A DNA stretch of 24,622 bases, taken from NCBI GenBank assembly GCA_003157715.1, contig PMKK01000041.1, positions 2,409 to 27,030 of the forward strand, read 5' to 3'. Positions 20,981 to 24,622 of the stretch are shown in pieces. The notes beneath the pieces are model-generated. The model did not search any database. It was not told where the DNA came from and saw nothing but the letters and a program-made list of their open reading frames with translations. The number at the start of each line of letters is the position of its first letter. Positions within the stretch are counted from its first letter, which is position 1. Origin of the DNA: Actinomycetota bacterium (GTDB taxonomy: Bacteria; Actinomycetota; Thermoleophilia; UBA2241). A program made the translations under genes and the position numbers.

Positions 20981-22067
20981 TCGACCGCCCCCTCAGGCCG
21001 ATCGGCGCCGCCCGGCACGGTGCCGGACCGTCCACCGCCCGTGCCGCCCTGCCCGCCCTTGCGGCGCCGGGCACGGGGGTGCGTGCTGTAGAAGACCTCG
21101 CGCAGGTGCTCGGCGGTCACGTGCGTATAGACCTGGGTGGTCGCGATGTCGCTGTGTCCCAGCATCTCCTGCACGCTGCGCAGGTCGGCACCGCCCTCGA
21201 CGAGGTGCGTCGCGAAGCTGTGACGGAAGGTGTGGGCGCTCGCCTTGCCCTCGAGACCGACGCGCTTCAGGGCGCGGCGCAGGACGAAGTCGAGTCCCTG
21301 GCGCGTGAGCGGAGCGCCTCGGGCGTTCAGGAACAGCTCGTCGTAGCGGCGCCGGCCGGCGAGGCTGCGGCGACCGTGGGCCGTGTAGCGGCCCACGGCG
21401 GCGGCCGCGTATGAGCCGAGCGGCACGACGCGTTCCTTGTCGCCTTTGCCGAGACAGCGCACGAGACCGCCTTCGAGGTCGATGTCGGCAAGCCGCAGGG
21501 TGACGACCTCGCTGGCTCGCAGGCCGCAGCCGTAGAGCAGCTCGAACAGGGCCAGGTCGCGCTCGGCGAGCGCTCCTTCGGAGGGCACGCCGCCCAGCAC
21601 CTGCTCGATCTGGTCGACGCCGAGCACACGTGGCAGCGGCTGGGGATGACGAGGGGTCTGCAGGCGGGTGGCCGGATCGGTCACGAGGCCGCGCTCGCGC
21701 ACCAGATAGCGGTACAGCCCGCGCACGGCCGCCATGCGCCGCGCCACGCTGGTCGTGGCGCCGTCGCCGCCGGGACCGGCGAAGTAGCGGTACACGTCGT
21801 CGTCCGCGGCCTGCAGGACCGAGCGCGACGGCGCGGCGGCGGCAAGGAACGCGGCGTAGCGAGCGAGGTCGCGCCGGTAGGCGGCGACGGTGTTCGGACT
21901 CAGGGTGCGCTCGAACTCGATGTAGGCCAGATACTCCTCGAGGGTCGGGTCGGGCGGCGGCGAGCCGAGCGCCGCCGGGCCGGGCGCGGCCGGATCGGGG
22001 GCCGGATGAGCGCCGGCGCCGGTCGCAACGTCGCTCGCGCGGTCGCGCCCGCCGCCCGCCGCCGCGT

Positions 22068-22071
<4 letters not shown>
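20977..22071 (-). CDS. xerD: Tyrosine recombinase XerD
   Basis: A 364-residue tyrosine recombinase that resolves chromosome dimers at dif with XerC. The core-binding domain spans about 43-130 (TLEEYLAYIEFERTLSPNTVAAYRRDL). The catalytic residues are all present: R185 in CGLRASE, K209 in GKGDKERVVPL, H280 and R283 in HTFRHSFATHL, H306 in LGHSDIATT and the nucleophile Y315 in QVYTHV. Extras are about 42 Ala/Pro-rich N-terminal residues and a basic Gly-rich C-terminal tail after residue 330. The start is GTG 22071, whose GTGA overlaps the stop of the preceding peptidase gene. I call XerD rather than XerC from proximity to pyrG, the xerD location in Mycobacterium. XerC cannot be excluded. Confidence 0.92.

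Positions 22072-24622
<2,551 letters not shown>

Noticed and set aside
19059..21074. 671-codon minus-strand frame covering punA and deoB
   Set aside because: Only the part after GTG 19850 is homologous to PNP; the rest is deoB read in the wrong frame.

Overview
The window is a 24.6 kb block of core chromosomal genes. I find 28 protein genes, all transcribed right to left (minus strand), at high G+C, with almost no intergenic space. I saw no tRNA, rRNA, mobile element, prophage or CRISPR array. Of the 27 genes whose start lies inside the window, I place 14 on GTG, 12 on ATG and 1 on TTG. High G+C, frequent GTG starts and the order (coiled-coil SepIVA/DivIVA-like gene)-DUF177-rpmF ... rnc-smc-ftsY ... 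ffh-rpsP-khpA-rimM-trmD-rplS-lepB-rnhB-yraN-comM point to Actinomycetota. plsX-acpP inside the block and the absence of mutM between rnc and smc suggest a deep-branching class (for example Thermoleophilia) rather than Streptomyces or Mycobacterium. That placement is inference.

Layout in transcription order, from position 24622 down to 1. (1) 24622-16487: pyrG (5' end outside the window), an M20 metallopeptidase, xerD, deoB, punA, deoA/pdp, rsmD and coaD. Most junctions overlap or nearly touch, so this looks like one translationally coupled run for CTP synthesis, nucleoside salvage, chromosome dimer resolution, 16S rRNA methylation and CoA synthesis. (2) 16461-12662: a SepIVA-like coiled-coil protein, DUF177, rpmF, a stand-alone Pta-N-terminal-like protein (BioD-like P-loop plus DRTGG), plsX and acpP, the start of membrane phospholipid and fatty acid synthesis. 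(3) 12576-5221: rnc, smc, ftsY, a GNAT acetyltransferase and ffh: RNA processing, chromosome condensation and SRP targeting. (4) 5099-1: rpsP, khpA, rimM, trmD, rplS, lepB, rnhB, yraN and the 5' part of comM: the ribosome and tRNA maturation cluster, signal peptidase, and the RNase HII-YraN-ComM group.

The window is mostly ordinary housekeeping, but some things stand out. The gene before plsX encodes the regulatory half of phosphotransacetylase without its catalytic half, and PlsX belongs to the same fold superfamily as that missing half. The rsmD gene carries an in-frame 27-bp minisatellite just before its SAM-binding motif, and its catalytic (D/N)PPY motif reads DAPY. Three putative promoters (rplS, rpmF, acpP) have related -10 elements placed exactly 32 nt from the start codon, and two of them share an identical 13-mer. 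A perfect 21-bp inverted repeat begins at the ffh stop codon.
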